Shown here piece after piece: positions 1 to 7,617 of a stretch of 64,000 nt of DNA. The first letter of the stretch is position 1, and each line of letters begins with the position of its first letter. The notes beneath the pieces were generated by a model, which ran no database searches, was not told the origin of the DNA, and saw only the letters and a list, made by a program, of their open reading frames with translations. The stretch covers positions 62,001 to 126,000 of the forward strand of contig NZ_CP102268.1 in the NCBI RefSeq assembly GCF_025148285.1, written 5' to 3'. Both the position numbers and the translations under genes were made by a program. The DNA is from Marvinbryantia formatexigens DSM 14469 (GTDB taxonomy: Bacteria; Bacillota; Clostridia; Lachnospirales; Lachnospiraceae).

Positions 1-985
1 GCTTGTAGCCTGCCACCGATACGGACCTTCCTCCCTTTCCCGGAAGGTTGCACGCCCGTCCGAGCAGTCCATGCCGGATTTTCCAGTACAGCCCCATGTC
101 CGCACTTTTCAGGTAGCGCCAGAGTTCCTGCTTTTTCTCAAAATTTTCATCCGTGCCGGATTTGAGCAGCAGCATGGAGGACACCGTCATAATAATATCC
201 AGATAACTCATCATGTATTTCCGGCAGTGCTTGTTCAGCCCCTTCAGATTCGCCATAATATCAATCATCATCTTGTTGACCTTAATCTGCTGGTCGATTC
301 TTCCAATCATTACCTGCTCATTGACAGACTGATCCTCGCGCCCGATGAAATAATGGTAAAGCTCCACATCCATATAATACATTTTCTTTACAAACGGAAG
401 CGGCTGGAATACAAACAGATTATCCACATAGAAGGTGTGCTTCGGCAGCTCCAGCTTACACTCGCGCAGAAGCTTTGTGCGGTAAATAACGGAATGCATC
501 AGAATATAATGTCCGGTGCGCACGCCGACCTCATCCCATCTGAATACGCGTCCCACCGGGAGCTGATGACGGTACTGCATGATTTTTTTGCGCTTTGCGC
601 CCACCTTGTCATAGATGTAGTTGCAGATCATCATGTCGACCACATCGGGACCGCCAATCAGGCTCTTCAGCGTGGCAAGCACCTGCGGATAGGCGTCCTT
701 ATCTACCCAGTCGTCGCTATCGACCACCTTAAAGTAAAGCCCGGTGGCATTGCGCAGACCGGCATTTACCGCTTCGCCGTGTCCGCCGTTCTCCTGGTGG
801 ACCGCTTTTACAATGGTCGGATATTTGGCGGCGTACTCGTCGGCAATCTTTGCCGTATCGTCCTTTGAGCCGTCGTCCACAATGATAATCTCGACATCCT
901 CGCCGCCTGGCAGCAGCGATTCGATGCATTTTCTCATATAATTCTGTGAATTATAACTTGGAATTGCGATGGATAAAATCTTCAT
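1..985 (-). CDS. Family 2 glycosyltransferase, C-terminus cut by window edge
   Basis: A GT2 enzyme would transfer a sugar from a nucleotide-sugar donor onto a cell-surface glycan or lipid acceptor; the sugar cannot be told from sequence. The translation begins MKILSIAIPSYN, followed by the GT-A nucleotide-binding segment EIIIVDDGSKDDT and the acidic metal-binding stretch VVDSDDWVDKDAY, which place it in the GT2 fold. The frame stays open to base 1 (about 328 residues), so the end of the protein is missing. The start ATG overlaps the TGA of mutY as ATGA, indicating translational coupling. The opposite strand has a long open frame here but no recognisable protein. Confidence 0.88.
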   Translation of the reverse strand, partial: MKILSIAIPSYNSQNYMRKCIESLLPGGEDVEIIIVDDGSKDDTAKIADEYAAKYPTIVKAVHQENGGHGEAVNAGLRNATGLYFKVVDSDDWVDKDAYPQVLATLKSLIGGPDVVDMMICNYIYDKVGAKRKKIMQYRHQLPVGRVFRWDEVGVRTGHYILMHSVIYRTKLLRECKLELPKHTFYVDNLFVFQPLPFVKKMYYMDVELYHYFIGREDQSVNEQVMIGRIDQQIKVNKMMIDIMANLKGLNKHCRKYMMSYLDIIMTVSSMLLLKSGTDENFEKKQELWRYLKSADMGLYWKIRHGLLGRACNLPGKGGRSVSVAGYK

Positions 986-2079
986 AACTCCTTATTTTCC
1001 TCCTTGTATTTCTCCTGTCCGAGCTTTATCTGCAGATATTTCGTATAAGCGGAAAATGCCGCCGGAACCGGATAGTTTTCTTCAGTCTCCCGCGGCTCGA
1101 CAAACAGATATTCCGTCTCCCTCTCCGGCTCCTCCACGGTAATCACATAGCCCGTCATGTGCCACTCCACATGGCTGAAAATATGCTTCGCCTCCTCCAG
1201 CGGCTGTATACGGATCGGCGAAAAATGCTTTTTTTTCAGCAGCTTCAGCACTTCCTCCTGCCCCAGATGTCCCTCCACATTCGGCAGCTCATACAGCCCG
1301 GCAAGCAGTCCCTTCGGCGGTCTTTTGTGAATCGCCACCCGCTCCCCGTCCCGGATGATAAGAACCGTGCGCTCCTGCACCCTGCGCGGCTTTGCCGCCG
1401 ACTTTTTCGGAAGAGAGCTGACGATTCCCCGCTCTCTGGCAAGGCACTGACCATAAAGCGGACAGGCATCGCATTTTGCCGGTCCGTTCGGGACGCAGAC
1501 AACAGCTCCCAGCTCCATCAGCGCCTGATTAAAAGCACCCGCCCGCTCTGGCGGGATAATCTCCCGGATTTCATCCTCCACTTCCTTTTTCACGGAAGCC
1601 TTCAGAATATCCTTTTCGCTGGCGGTAATTCTGGAAATCACGCGCAGCACATTTCCGTCCACCGCCGGAACCGGTATCTGGAACGCGATGGATGCGATTG
1701 CTCCCGCCGTATAGCTGCCTATCCCCTTAAGCTTCAGGAGCTTTTCATAATCCGCCGGAAGCTCTCCGCCGTATTCCTCCATCACCGTCTGCGCCGCCTT
1801 CTGCATATTGCGGACGCGATTGTAGTAGCCAAGCCCCTCCCAGAGTTTCAGGAGCTTTTCCTCTTCACATGCAGCAAGCGCAGCCACGTCCGGCAGCGCT
1901 TCTGTAAATCTCTGAAAAAACGGTTTTACCGCCTCCACCCGCGTCTGCTGCAGCATAATCTCGGATACCCAGACACGGTACGGCGTCGGAGAATCTCTCC
2001 ACGGCAGCACCCTGGCGTTTGCGTCAAACCACGCAAGCAGGGGCTGCACGATGCTCTCTAATTCTTTGTTTGTTTCCAT
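982..2079 (-). CDS. mutY: A/G-specific adenine DNA glycosylase MutY
   Basis: MutY removes adenine mispaired with 8-oxoguanine or guanine in base-excision repair. The 365-residue protein has the N-terminal LQQTRV motif, the helix-hairpin-helix LKGIGSYTAGAIAS, and the catalytic Asp in PAVDGNVLRV. Four cysteines near residues 195-213 (C-X7-C-X2-C-X5-C) are ligands of the [4Fe-4S] cluster. The C-terminal third resembles the NUDIX-like 8-oxoG recognition domain. Length is normal for the family. The start is preceded by GAGGG. Its stop overlaps the start of the glycosyltransferase gene downstream, so the two are probably cotranscribed although functionally unrelated. Confidence 0.95.
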   Translation of the reverse strand: METNKELESIVQPLLAWFDANARVLPWRDSPTPYRVWVSEIMLQQTRVEAVKPFFQRFTEALPDVAALAACEEEKLLKLWEGLGYYNRVRNMQKAAQTVMEEYGGELPADYEKLLKLKGIGSYTAGAIASIAFQIPVPAVDGNVLRVISRITASEKDILKASVKKEVEDEIREIIPPERAGAFNQALMELGAVVCVPNGPAKCDACPLYGQCLARERGIVSSLPKKSAAKPRRVQERTVLIIRDGERVAIHKRPPKGLLAGLYELPNVEGHLGQEEVLKLLKKKHFSPIRIQPLEEAKHIFSHVEWHMTGYVITVEEPERETEYLFVEPRETEENYPVPAAFSAYTKYLQIKLGQEKYKEENKEL

Positions 2080-2156
2080 ATTTCCCTCAGCGTCCCAGGC
2101 GAAAGCACTCTGCGGATGTTCCGCGCTGCGCTTTGCTCCGGTCAGTGCCGGACATC

Positions 2157-3641
2157 TTAGTAATAGCAGATGATCGGCATTCCCGCATAAATATTCTCAT
2201 AAATTGTCTTTGCCGCTTCCAGCGGAAGGTTGATGCAGCCGTGCGAACCGTCCGACTGGTTGATGTTTCCGCCAAAGCTGCTGCGCCACGTAGCGTCGTG
2301 CAGCCCGATGCCGCCGTTAAACGGCATCCAGTAGGTCACCTCGGTGCGGTAGGTCTTTGCCTCGTCCTCCAGAACGGACGGGGATTCCTTATAATACAGC
2401 GTATAGGTTCCCGCCGGGGTTGTCTGGTCTGACTTCATCATATCGCCGGACACACAGTCGGTCGACACGATCTCCTCACCGTCAATATACATCCAGACAT
2501 GCTGGTTTGTCAAATCAATCTCCACATAGCTGTAGCCAAGGTCGCTGTTTTCCCAGCTCACCGCAGTCTGCGCAAACACCGCGTAGCGAGTTCCCTGATA
2601 GCCGCTGCGGATGCATTCCAGAAGCTCTGTCAGCTCGCCCTCCTGGTCAATCAGCCAGCCATAGCTGCCGCCGGATACGGTGACGGTTCTTCCGTCGTTT
2701 GTCTTAAATTCCCGCGGTCTGTCCGCCGTGTCATATTTTTCCGCCAGTGCGCTTACATATTCGCGCACCGCATCCTCATTCAGCGTTACCGTTCCGCTCT
2801 CATCATAAGAAACCCAGCCGCGAATCGTCTCTTTATTCAGTTCTTCTGTGTTGTCCCCGAACAGATACGTAATGTCCGTGCTGATTATGGTATTCAGCTC
2901 CTGGCAGACCGCCGCCATCGTCTCGTCATCCTGGCGCTTCTGCGGAGCCAGATAGCAGTTCTTTTCCTCCAGCGATACCTTCGCCTGCGCAAAGTCAACC
3001 GCCTCACGGATTACCCGCTGCACCTTTTCACTCTCCAGAAGGTTTCCTTCCACCTCCGGCATTACCAGATACGACCCGTCCACATAATCGATGTACGCGT
3101 CCTGCGGAGCCGTCACATTATTTTCATCCAGGCAGGCGAGCGCATTCACCGCCTCCGTCAGCTTGTCCTCGTCGTACTGCGCGCTTGAATCAAAGGTGTA
3201 GGAAATCTCCTTCCACAGGCACATCGGCCATAAAAAGACATTCTGACTCTGCTTAAACGCCTGCGTCTCTCCCTGCGACACGTAGCGGTAGTTAATCTGC
3301 TCCGCCGTGATAGTCTCGCTTCCGCCTCCGCGCTCTTCAATTTCCAGGCTGTATGACCCGATTTTCTCCGCAATAATATCCTCCACCTCGTTGACCGTCA
3401 TTTCCGACGCGTCAAAGCCGTTGATGGTGGTATGCAGAAAAAAGCGGTCCTTAAAGTGAACGATTCCCGCAATATAAAATCCAAGAATTACAAGGATAAG
3501 CAATCCCAGAAAGCCGAGGAAAATATTTCTCACCCGTTTTTTCGCGGATTTCTTTTCTTCCCCGGCTTTTTCCTCCTGTCCCCTGCGGGGACGCCTGCCG
3601 TTTCCCGATAACATCTGCTCTCTAACGTCCTTCGTGCTCAT
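2157..3641 (-). CDS. Membrane-anchored L,D-transpeptidase (YkuD domain)
   Basis: Probably forms 3-3 cross-links in peptidoglycan outside the membrane. The 494-residue protein has a basic cytoplasmic head of about 40 residues, one membrane segment (about residues 41-63), a long extracellular region resembling the putative peptidoglycan-binding domain commonly paired with YkuD, and a C-terminal YkuD domain. The catalytic signature is present: His448 in GLHDA and Cys469 in SDGSHGCINLP. The start has GAGGGG upstream. About 80 bp separate its stop from mutY. Family assignment is secure; the specific peptide substrate is not known. Confidence 0.92.
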   Translation of the reverse strand: MSTKDVREQMLSGNGRRPRRGQEEKAGEEKKSAKKRVRNIFLGFLGLLILVILGFYIAGIVHFKDRFFLHTTINGFDASEMTVNEVEDIIAEKIGSYSLEIEERGGGSETITAEQINYRYVSQGETQAFKQSQNVFLWPMCLWKEISYTFDSSAQYDEDKLTEAVNALACLDENNVTAPQDAYIDYVDGSYLVMPEVEGNLLESEKVQRVIREAVDFAQAKVSLEEKNCYLAPQKRQDDETMAAVCQELNTIISTDITYLFGDNTEELNKETIRGWVSYDESGTVTLNEDAVREYVSALAEKYDTADRPREFKTNDGRTVTVSGGSYGWLIDQEGELTELLECIRSGYQGTRYAVFAQTAVSWENSDLGYSYVEIDLTNQHVWMYIDGEEIVSTDCVSGDMMKSDQTTPAGTYTLYYKESPSVLEDEAKTYRTEVTYWMPFNGGIGLHDATWRSSFGGNINQSDGSHGCINLPLEAAKTIYENIYAGMPIICYY

Positions 3642-3681
3642 TTCTTCCCCTCACATACAAAGATACTGACCTATACTCCGT

Positions 3682-3800
3682 CGTTGATACTCAGCCGTTG
3701 ATACTCAGCCGTGCCGCTCGGAAAATCTCCGATTTTCCCCGCTCACGGGCTTCGCCCTATGAAGCCATCGCCAGACGCAGCCACTCACATGCAGGCATGT
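3682..3800. repeat. Compound palindromic intergenic element
   Basis: This gap between the L,D-transpeptidase and amidase genes holds no supportable gene but is structured. A 14-base unit CGTTGATACTCAGC is present twice back to back (3682-3695, 3696-3709). Then follow three hairpins: GGAAAATC/GATTTTCC with a 3-base loop (3720-3738), GGGC/GCCC (3747-3757) and ACATGC/GCATGT (3787-3800). The arrangement resembles dispersed intergenic palindromic elements of gut clostridia; whether other copies exist in this genome cannot be seen here. Confidence 0.55.
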
Positions 3801-3920
3801 GTGTCTGCATCCGTCTCTGTCTTCGCACGGCTTATGCCTACTGGATATCTTAACACAGGGATTCGTATTTTTAAAGCCCTATCTTCTTTTTTAAAGAAAG
3901 TTATAATGAATTTTTAAGTT

Positions 3921-4691
3921 TTACGTTGTAATGTATGTCTGGTATCCGTTGCTTCTCAGCGTGCCCTCCATGCGCGTGGCGTTTCCGAGATTTAAAAATG
4001 CGCCTACCTGCACAAGATAGTATCCGTCTTTTTCTATAATAAATGCAGGATAACCCTCGCTTACCAGTTTTTCAAGCTGCCGCTGCGCGTTTTCCGGATT
4101 CCGGAAGGCACCTGTCTGCACGCGGTAATACACATTTTCCTCCGGCATCCCGGCGGCGCCGCTGCTCTGTATGGTATCGAGGATTCCCTGTGCGATGCCC
4201 TGCGCAATGCGGTCAAAGTCCTCATCAAACATCCGGTTGTCTTCCTCACTGTTGATAAAGCCCGCCTCCACCAGCACCGCCGGCATTTTGCTGCGCCGCA
4301 GAATCACAAGCCCCGGTCGTTCTTTCACGCCGATATTGCGGAATCCGATTTCTTCAAGCTGACTGTTGATGTTTTCCGCCATTTCCAGCTTTTCTCCCGC
4401 CTTATTGTAGACCAGTGATTCCACGCCCGTATACTGGTTCGGAACCGGGCTCGAATTACGGTGCAGGGAAACCAGAAAATCCGCTCCCGATTCATTCGCC
4501 AGCGTCGCCTTCTGAAACGGCGTCTGATAGATATCCTCTGTTCTGGTAAAAAACACATCGACGCCATTCTGCTGCAGAATCTCTCCTACCGCCAGCGCCA
4601 GCCGCAGATTGTCGTCCTTTTCCTGTCTGCCCTCAAATACCGCTCCCGGATCGCTTCCGCCATGTCCCGCGTCTATTGCAATTTTTGCCAT
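3921..4691 (-). CDS. N-acetylmuramoyl-L-alanine amidase with SPOR domain
   Basis: Zinc amidase (Amidase_3) that cuts the bond between muramic acid and the stem peptide. I start it at MAKIAIDAGHGG because GAGGT lies just upstream; the frame stays open 57 codons further, into the neighbouring transporter gene, and that extension has no ribosome site. In the 256-residue protein the zinc ligands are His in DAGHGG, the following Glu in the ARTED-like segment, and His in SLHRNS; the catalytic Glu is in VEAGFINS. Residues about 185-256 form a SPOR domain that binds denuded glycan. No signal peptide is visible, which is unusual for a wall enzyme and suggests release by lysis or another route. Confidence 0.9.
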   Translation of the reverse strand: MAKIAIDAGHGGSDPGAVFEGRQEKDDNLRLALAVGEILQQNGVDVFFTRTEDIYQTPFQKATLANESGADFLVSLHRNSSPVPNQYTGVESLVYNKAGEKLEMAENINSQLEEIGFRNIGVKERPGLVILRRSKMPAVLVEAGFINSEEDNRMFDEDFDRIAQGIAQGILDTIQSSGAAGMPEENVYYRVQTGAFRNPENAQRQLEKLVSEGYPAFIIEKDGYYLVQVGAFLNLGNATRMEGTLRSNGYQTYITT

Positions 4692-4704
4692 AAAATTACC
4701 TCTT

Positions 4705-4730
4705 GCATATGCTGTCTTTATAGCATATGC
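4705..4730 (-). promoter_or_regulatory. Leader hairpin ahead of the amidase ribosome site
   Basis: Perfect 9-bp arms GCATATGCT and AGCATATGC enclose an 8-base loop, ending a few bases before the amidase Shine-Dalgarno sequence on the minus strand. There is no T-run, so it is not a typical terminator. It could influence amidase translation or be a protein-binding palindrome. Seen in sequence only. Confidence 0.35.
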
Positions 4731-4774
4731 AGGAGGTATTTTTCCGGGAACTGCCTGCTGCCCATATAATTTCT

Positions 4775-5923
4775 TCAGTGATTTTCCTCTGAAACAGAGA
4801 ACAGCTCCTCCATTGTCGTTTCTGCCAACTTCCGGTCCGGATTTCTGATTCCGAAGGAGCACTCCGCCTCCACGCTCTCCGCAAATAATTCATAGTTCAC
4901 ATCCTGCATAACCATGTAGGAGCGTTTCAGCCGCGCTTTGTTCTTCATCGGCTGCCCCTCCCAGAAAAACTCCCCTTCACAATCCCTGTGAAGCCCGCAC
5001 AGGGCGCGGGAAAACGTAGTCTTTCCGGTTCCATTGTGCCCGACCACGCCAATGACCTCTCCCTTCGCGGCAGAAAGCGCGATATGGCGCAGAACCGTCC
5101 GTTTTTTATAGCGCAGCGTTACATCACAAAGAACCAGCGTGGGAGGAAGGACCGCCGGATGGCTGTCCGGAGTCAGCACCCCTGTCAGGTCAGCCGCCCG
5201 CAGCCCCATGTGCTCCCGTTCGGTTTCCGGCAGCCGTCGAAATTCCTCCGGTGTGAAAATCCCTGCTATTTTCCCATCCTCCAGATAAACAATGCGGTCT
5301 GCCAGCTCCATCAGATAATAGAGCCTGTGTTCCGCTATCAAAATGGTTTTTCCCTGGCTTTTTATCAGCCGCAGATGTTCCTTTAATTCCTGTATGGAAG
5401 CCATGTCCAGATTTGACGATGGTTCATCCAGCAGATAGATTTCCGGATTCATGGCATAGACCGACGCAAACGCGATTTTCTGTTTTTCCCCGCCGGACAG
5501 TTCAAAAATATTGCGATTCCGCAGTTTCTCAATATGCAACTCTTTTGTTGTCTGGTCTACACGTTTCTCCAGCTCCTTTACCGGGCGGGCTTCGTTTTCA
5601 ATTCCAAAGGCAATCTCGCTGTCTGTGTCCACATTGAAAAACTGCGTCCGGGGATTCTGAAAGACAGAGCCCACCTTTGCGGCAATCTGATACATAGGAA
5701 GCGCACTGATTTCCTGTCCGTCTACCAGCACACGCCCCCGAAGTTCTCCCTGGTAAAACTGCGGAATCAGACCGTTTACCAGCCTTGTGACCGTTGTTTT
5801 TCCGCACCCGCTGCGGCCGCAGAGCAGAACACATTCCCCGTCCGCAATTTTCAGGCTGATTCCATGCAGACCATCTTGCTCCTGTCCCTTGTAAGAGAAC
5901 GATACATTTTCAAATTCAATCAC
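4775..5923 (-). CDS. ECF-type double ABC ATPase, second domain truncated (locus 1)
   Basis: ATPase of an energy-coupling-factor importer. I use the GTG at 5923, which overlaps the upstream T-component stop as GTGA and has GGGGAGG in front; an upstream ATG at 5947 is less likely. NBD1 is complete: Walker A GRSGCGKTT, signature ELSGGEKQK, Walker B IYLLDEPSSNLD and H-loop AEHRL. NBD2 has Walker A GHNGTGKTT and the Q-loop VMQDVNY, then stops at FSVSEENH. It lacks the signature, Walker B and H-loop present in the full-length paralogue at 28958-30439 (493 residues), so about 120 residues are missing. No remnant is visible downstream. It may work as a single-site ATPase or be decaying. Confidence 0.85.
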   Translation of the reverse strand: MIEFENVSFSYKGQEQDGLHGISLKIADGECVLLCGRSGCGKTTVTRLVNGLIPQFYQGELRGRVLVDGQEISALPMYQIAAKVGSVFQNPRTQFFNVDTDSEIAFGIENEARPVKELEKRVDQTTKELHIEKLRNRNIFELSGGEKQKIAFASVYAMNPEIYLLDEPSSNLDMASIQELKEHLRLIKSQGKTILIAEHRLYYLMELADRIVYLEDGKIAGIFTPEEFRRLPETEREHMGLRAADLTGVLTPDSHPAVLPPTLVLCDVTLRYKKRTVLRHIALSAAKGEVIGVVGHNGTGKTTFSRALCGLHRDCEGEFFWEGQPMKNKARLKRSYMVMQDVNYELFAESVEAECSFGIRNPDRKLAETTMEELFSVSEENH

Positions 5924-6636
5924 CCCGTCACACCTCCCCGCACGCATAATTCAAATACAAAGAAAACAACGGCCGCCAGCATCACCGCGAAGTCTGCAAT
6001 CCCGCATTTTACCTGGACAAGGCAGGTCCGGGGACCGGGATTTTCGATTCCGCGGGTAACAGAGGCGATAGTAAGCTCATCCGCCGCTTTGGAAGCCATC
6101 ATCAGCAGCGGAACATAGATACACTCTACGGTCAGCCCCGGATGACACAGAAAGCCGCCCAGAGAGGGAGATACGTCCCGCATCCGCATGGCGTCCTTAA
6201 TAAAATGCCAGTCCTCCCGGATGGTGGGGATATAGCGCAGCATGACCGCAAATGGTATGACAAATTTTTTCGGGGCATGGATGCGGTTCATGGCGGATAA
6301 AAACTCACTGACCTTTGTTGTGGACAGGACAATCCCCGCCAGCATTCCACAGGCATAAACCTTATGGAACAGTCCGAGAAACGCAACAAACATGGTCCGC
6401 AGCGTCCCCGTCATGACAGCCATGATCCAGACCGTCAGCATACAGATTACCGAATAAAAGCAGACTGCTTTCACAGAATATTTCCACTTCCCGCAAAGCA
6501 CTCCCAGTACGGCAATCAGCAGGACAAGCACAAGCTGATATGTAAGGGAAGGCGCAATCATGGAGCTCAGCACACACATCACAATAAGAAAGAGCTTGGC
6601 CCGCGGGTCAAGCCAAAGCCCTTTCCAATTGCTCAT
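5920..6636 (-). CDS. ECF transporter transmembrane coupling protein, EcfT-type (locus 1)
   Basis: Membrane scaffold linking the S component to the ATPase. From MSNWKGLWLDPRAKL (GGAGG seven bases upstream) the protein has 238 residues, several hydrophobic segments, and the cytoplasmic coupling helices seen in EcfT: HAPKKFVIPFAVMLRYIPTIRED with the following MRMRD, and TRGIENPG near the C-terminus. The reading frame continues upstream through three 21-residue repeats, each with its own ribosome site and ATG, so longer forms of up to 301 residues are possible. It sits between the S gene and the truncated ATPase with overlapping starts and stops, so this is one operon. Confidence 0.85.
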   Translation of the reverse strand: MSNWKGLWLDPRAKLFLIVMCVLSSMIAPSLTYQLVLVLLIAVLGVLCGKWKYSVKAVCFYSVICMLTVWIMAVMTGTLRTMFVAFLGLFHKVYACGMLAGIVLSTTKVSEFLSAMNRIHAPKKFVIPFAVMLRYIPTIREDWHFIKDAMRMRDVSPSLGGFLCHPGLTVECIYVPLLMMASKAADELTIASVTRGIENPGPRTCLVQVKCGIADFAVMLAAVVFFVFELCVRGGVTG

Positions 6637-6825
6637 GTGCGTGCCTCCGCTGTCACTCCGGCTACGGGACATTCGCAATCCGCTCCGCTTCTTGCTCATG
6701 TGCGTGCCTCCGCTGTCACTCCGGCTACGGGACATTCGCAATCCGCTTCGCTTCTTGCTCATGTGCGTGCCTCCGCTGTCACTCCGGCTACGGAACATTC
6801 GCAATCCGCTTCGCTTCTTGCTCAT
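6637..6825 (-). repeat. Three tandem 63-bp repeats, each with a ribosome site and ATG
   Basis: Three nearly identical 63-bp units (6637-6699, 6700-6762, 6763-6825) separate the S and T genes. Read on the minus strand each unit starts ATGAGCAAGAAG and ends CGGAGGCACGCAC directly before the next ATGAGC, so every unit carries a Shine-Dalgarno/ATG cassette in frame with the T gene. The first ATGA also contains the stop of the S gene. The units differ at only a few positions. A 63-bp period is a whole number of codons, so copy-number change would not break the frame. Confidence 0.9.
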
Positions 6826-7439
6826 GTGCGTGCCTCCGTTATTCCGGCACGCTCAAACTGCTTTTTCAGCATTTTGCAGCCCACGAAGGCACTGATGGAA
6901 GCTGTTACAAGGAGCGCCGCAAACATGGCGATGAAGATTCCTGCGTTTGCAGTCGCCTGCATGGTATCGATATAGCTTTGCTCGGTTCCATTTCCCAGCA
7001 TGGTCTGCGCCCATCCCTGTGGGTCTATAAAGAAAACAAGGTATGACCCTGTTCCGCCCAGAGAAAAAAGAACATAGGACAGGCTGTTGATTTTCTTACT
7101 CCTGTACTGCTTTGTCCCGGCGACAAAATCAGCTACGACAGCCATTATAAGATATCCAAGCGCAAACGCCCAGTGCATACCGGTGACAAACCAGATGATG
7201 CCTATAATAACACCCATGATGGTGAGGCTCCAGCGCTTCTGTACTTTTGCAATCAGCAACAGATAAACCGGTCCGGCAAGCAATGCGCTCCCGGCGGGCA
7301 TGAAAAATGTCAGCACCGGATTGGTCGCAAAAAAGACTCCTCCTATCATAATAGCTACGAACATAAGTGCGGTGAAAATTCCTGTGGTTACTAAGTCCCT
7401 CACGGACAATCCAGCTTTTGCATTTGCATAATTACTCAT
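6822..7439 (-). CDS. ECF transporter S component, Trep_Strep/MptD family (locus 1)
   Basis: Substrate-binding membrane subunit of an ECF importer. The 205-residue protein has about six hydrophobic segments (for example GIFTALMFVAIMIGGVFF and GPVYLLLIAKVQ) and the LVTTGIFTALMF N-terminus typical of the MptD/Trep_Strep S-component family. A paralogue is at 31271-31876. Its ATG follows AGGAGG, and its stop overlaps the first repeat ATG downstream. The substrate is not known from sequence; heme, a metal chelate or a vitamin would all be possible. It is divergent from an AraC gene, with a shared upstream region of about 180 bp. Confidence 0.85.
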   Translation of the reverse strand: MSNYANAKAGLSVRDLVTTGIFTALMFVAIMIGGVFFATNPVLTFFMPAGSALLAGPVYLLLIAKVQKRWSLTIMGVIIGIIWFVTGMHWAFALGYLIMAVVADFVAGTKQYRSKKINSLSYVLFSLGGTGSYLVFFIDPQGWAQTMLGNGTEQSYIDTMQATANAGIFIAMFAALLVTASISAFVGCKMLKKQFERAGITEART

Positions 7440-7497
7440 AATTTTCCTCCTGCTTCAGGAACGGTTGACCCGCCGTCTGAAATCTGTTATAGTATGA

Positions 7498-7511
7498 TTA
7501 GTTTTCGCTAA
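7498..7511. promoter_or_regulatory. TTAG-N6-CTAA palindrome upstream of locus 1
   Basis: TTAG TTTTCG CTAA lies 59 bp before the start of the S component gene, in the region shared with the divergent AraC gene. The same half-sites with the same six-base spacing occur upstream of the other two transporter loci (14783-14796 and 31998-32011). The half-sites resemble those of DtxR-family iron regulators, but this identification is inference. Confidence 0.5.
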
Positions 7512-7568
7512 CTGTAATCTATATCATACAAACTTTACGGGCGGTCTGCAATACGACGCGGGCATCTT

Positions 7569-7606
7569 CGTCCTTTCGTTGCAAACTTACGTCCAATCGT
7601 TGCAAA
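7569..7606 (+). promoter_or_regulatory. Direct repeats, candidate AraC operator
   Basis: Two 17-base copies of CGTCCNNTCGTTGCAAA (7569-7585 and 7590-7606) differ at two central bases and are spaced 21 bp start to start, two helical turns. They end at the ribosome site of the AraC gene. AraC-type proteins bind such direct repeats, so autoregulation is the likely role. Confidence 0.55.
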
Positions 7607-7617
7607 GGAGAATTCAT

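Noticed and set aside
71-868. 265-codon plus-strand frame
   Set aside because: It lies antisense to the glycosyltransferase, whose motifs are clear; the frame is a shadow without protein similarity.
4692-4862. N-terminal extension of the amidase
   Set aside because: It overlaps the ATPase gene, has no ribosome site, and the amidase fold begins at MAKIAIDAGHGG.
6637-6825. CRISPR-like tandem repeat
   Set aside because: The repeats are contiguous without spacers, in frame with EcfT and with no cas genes nearby.
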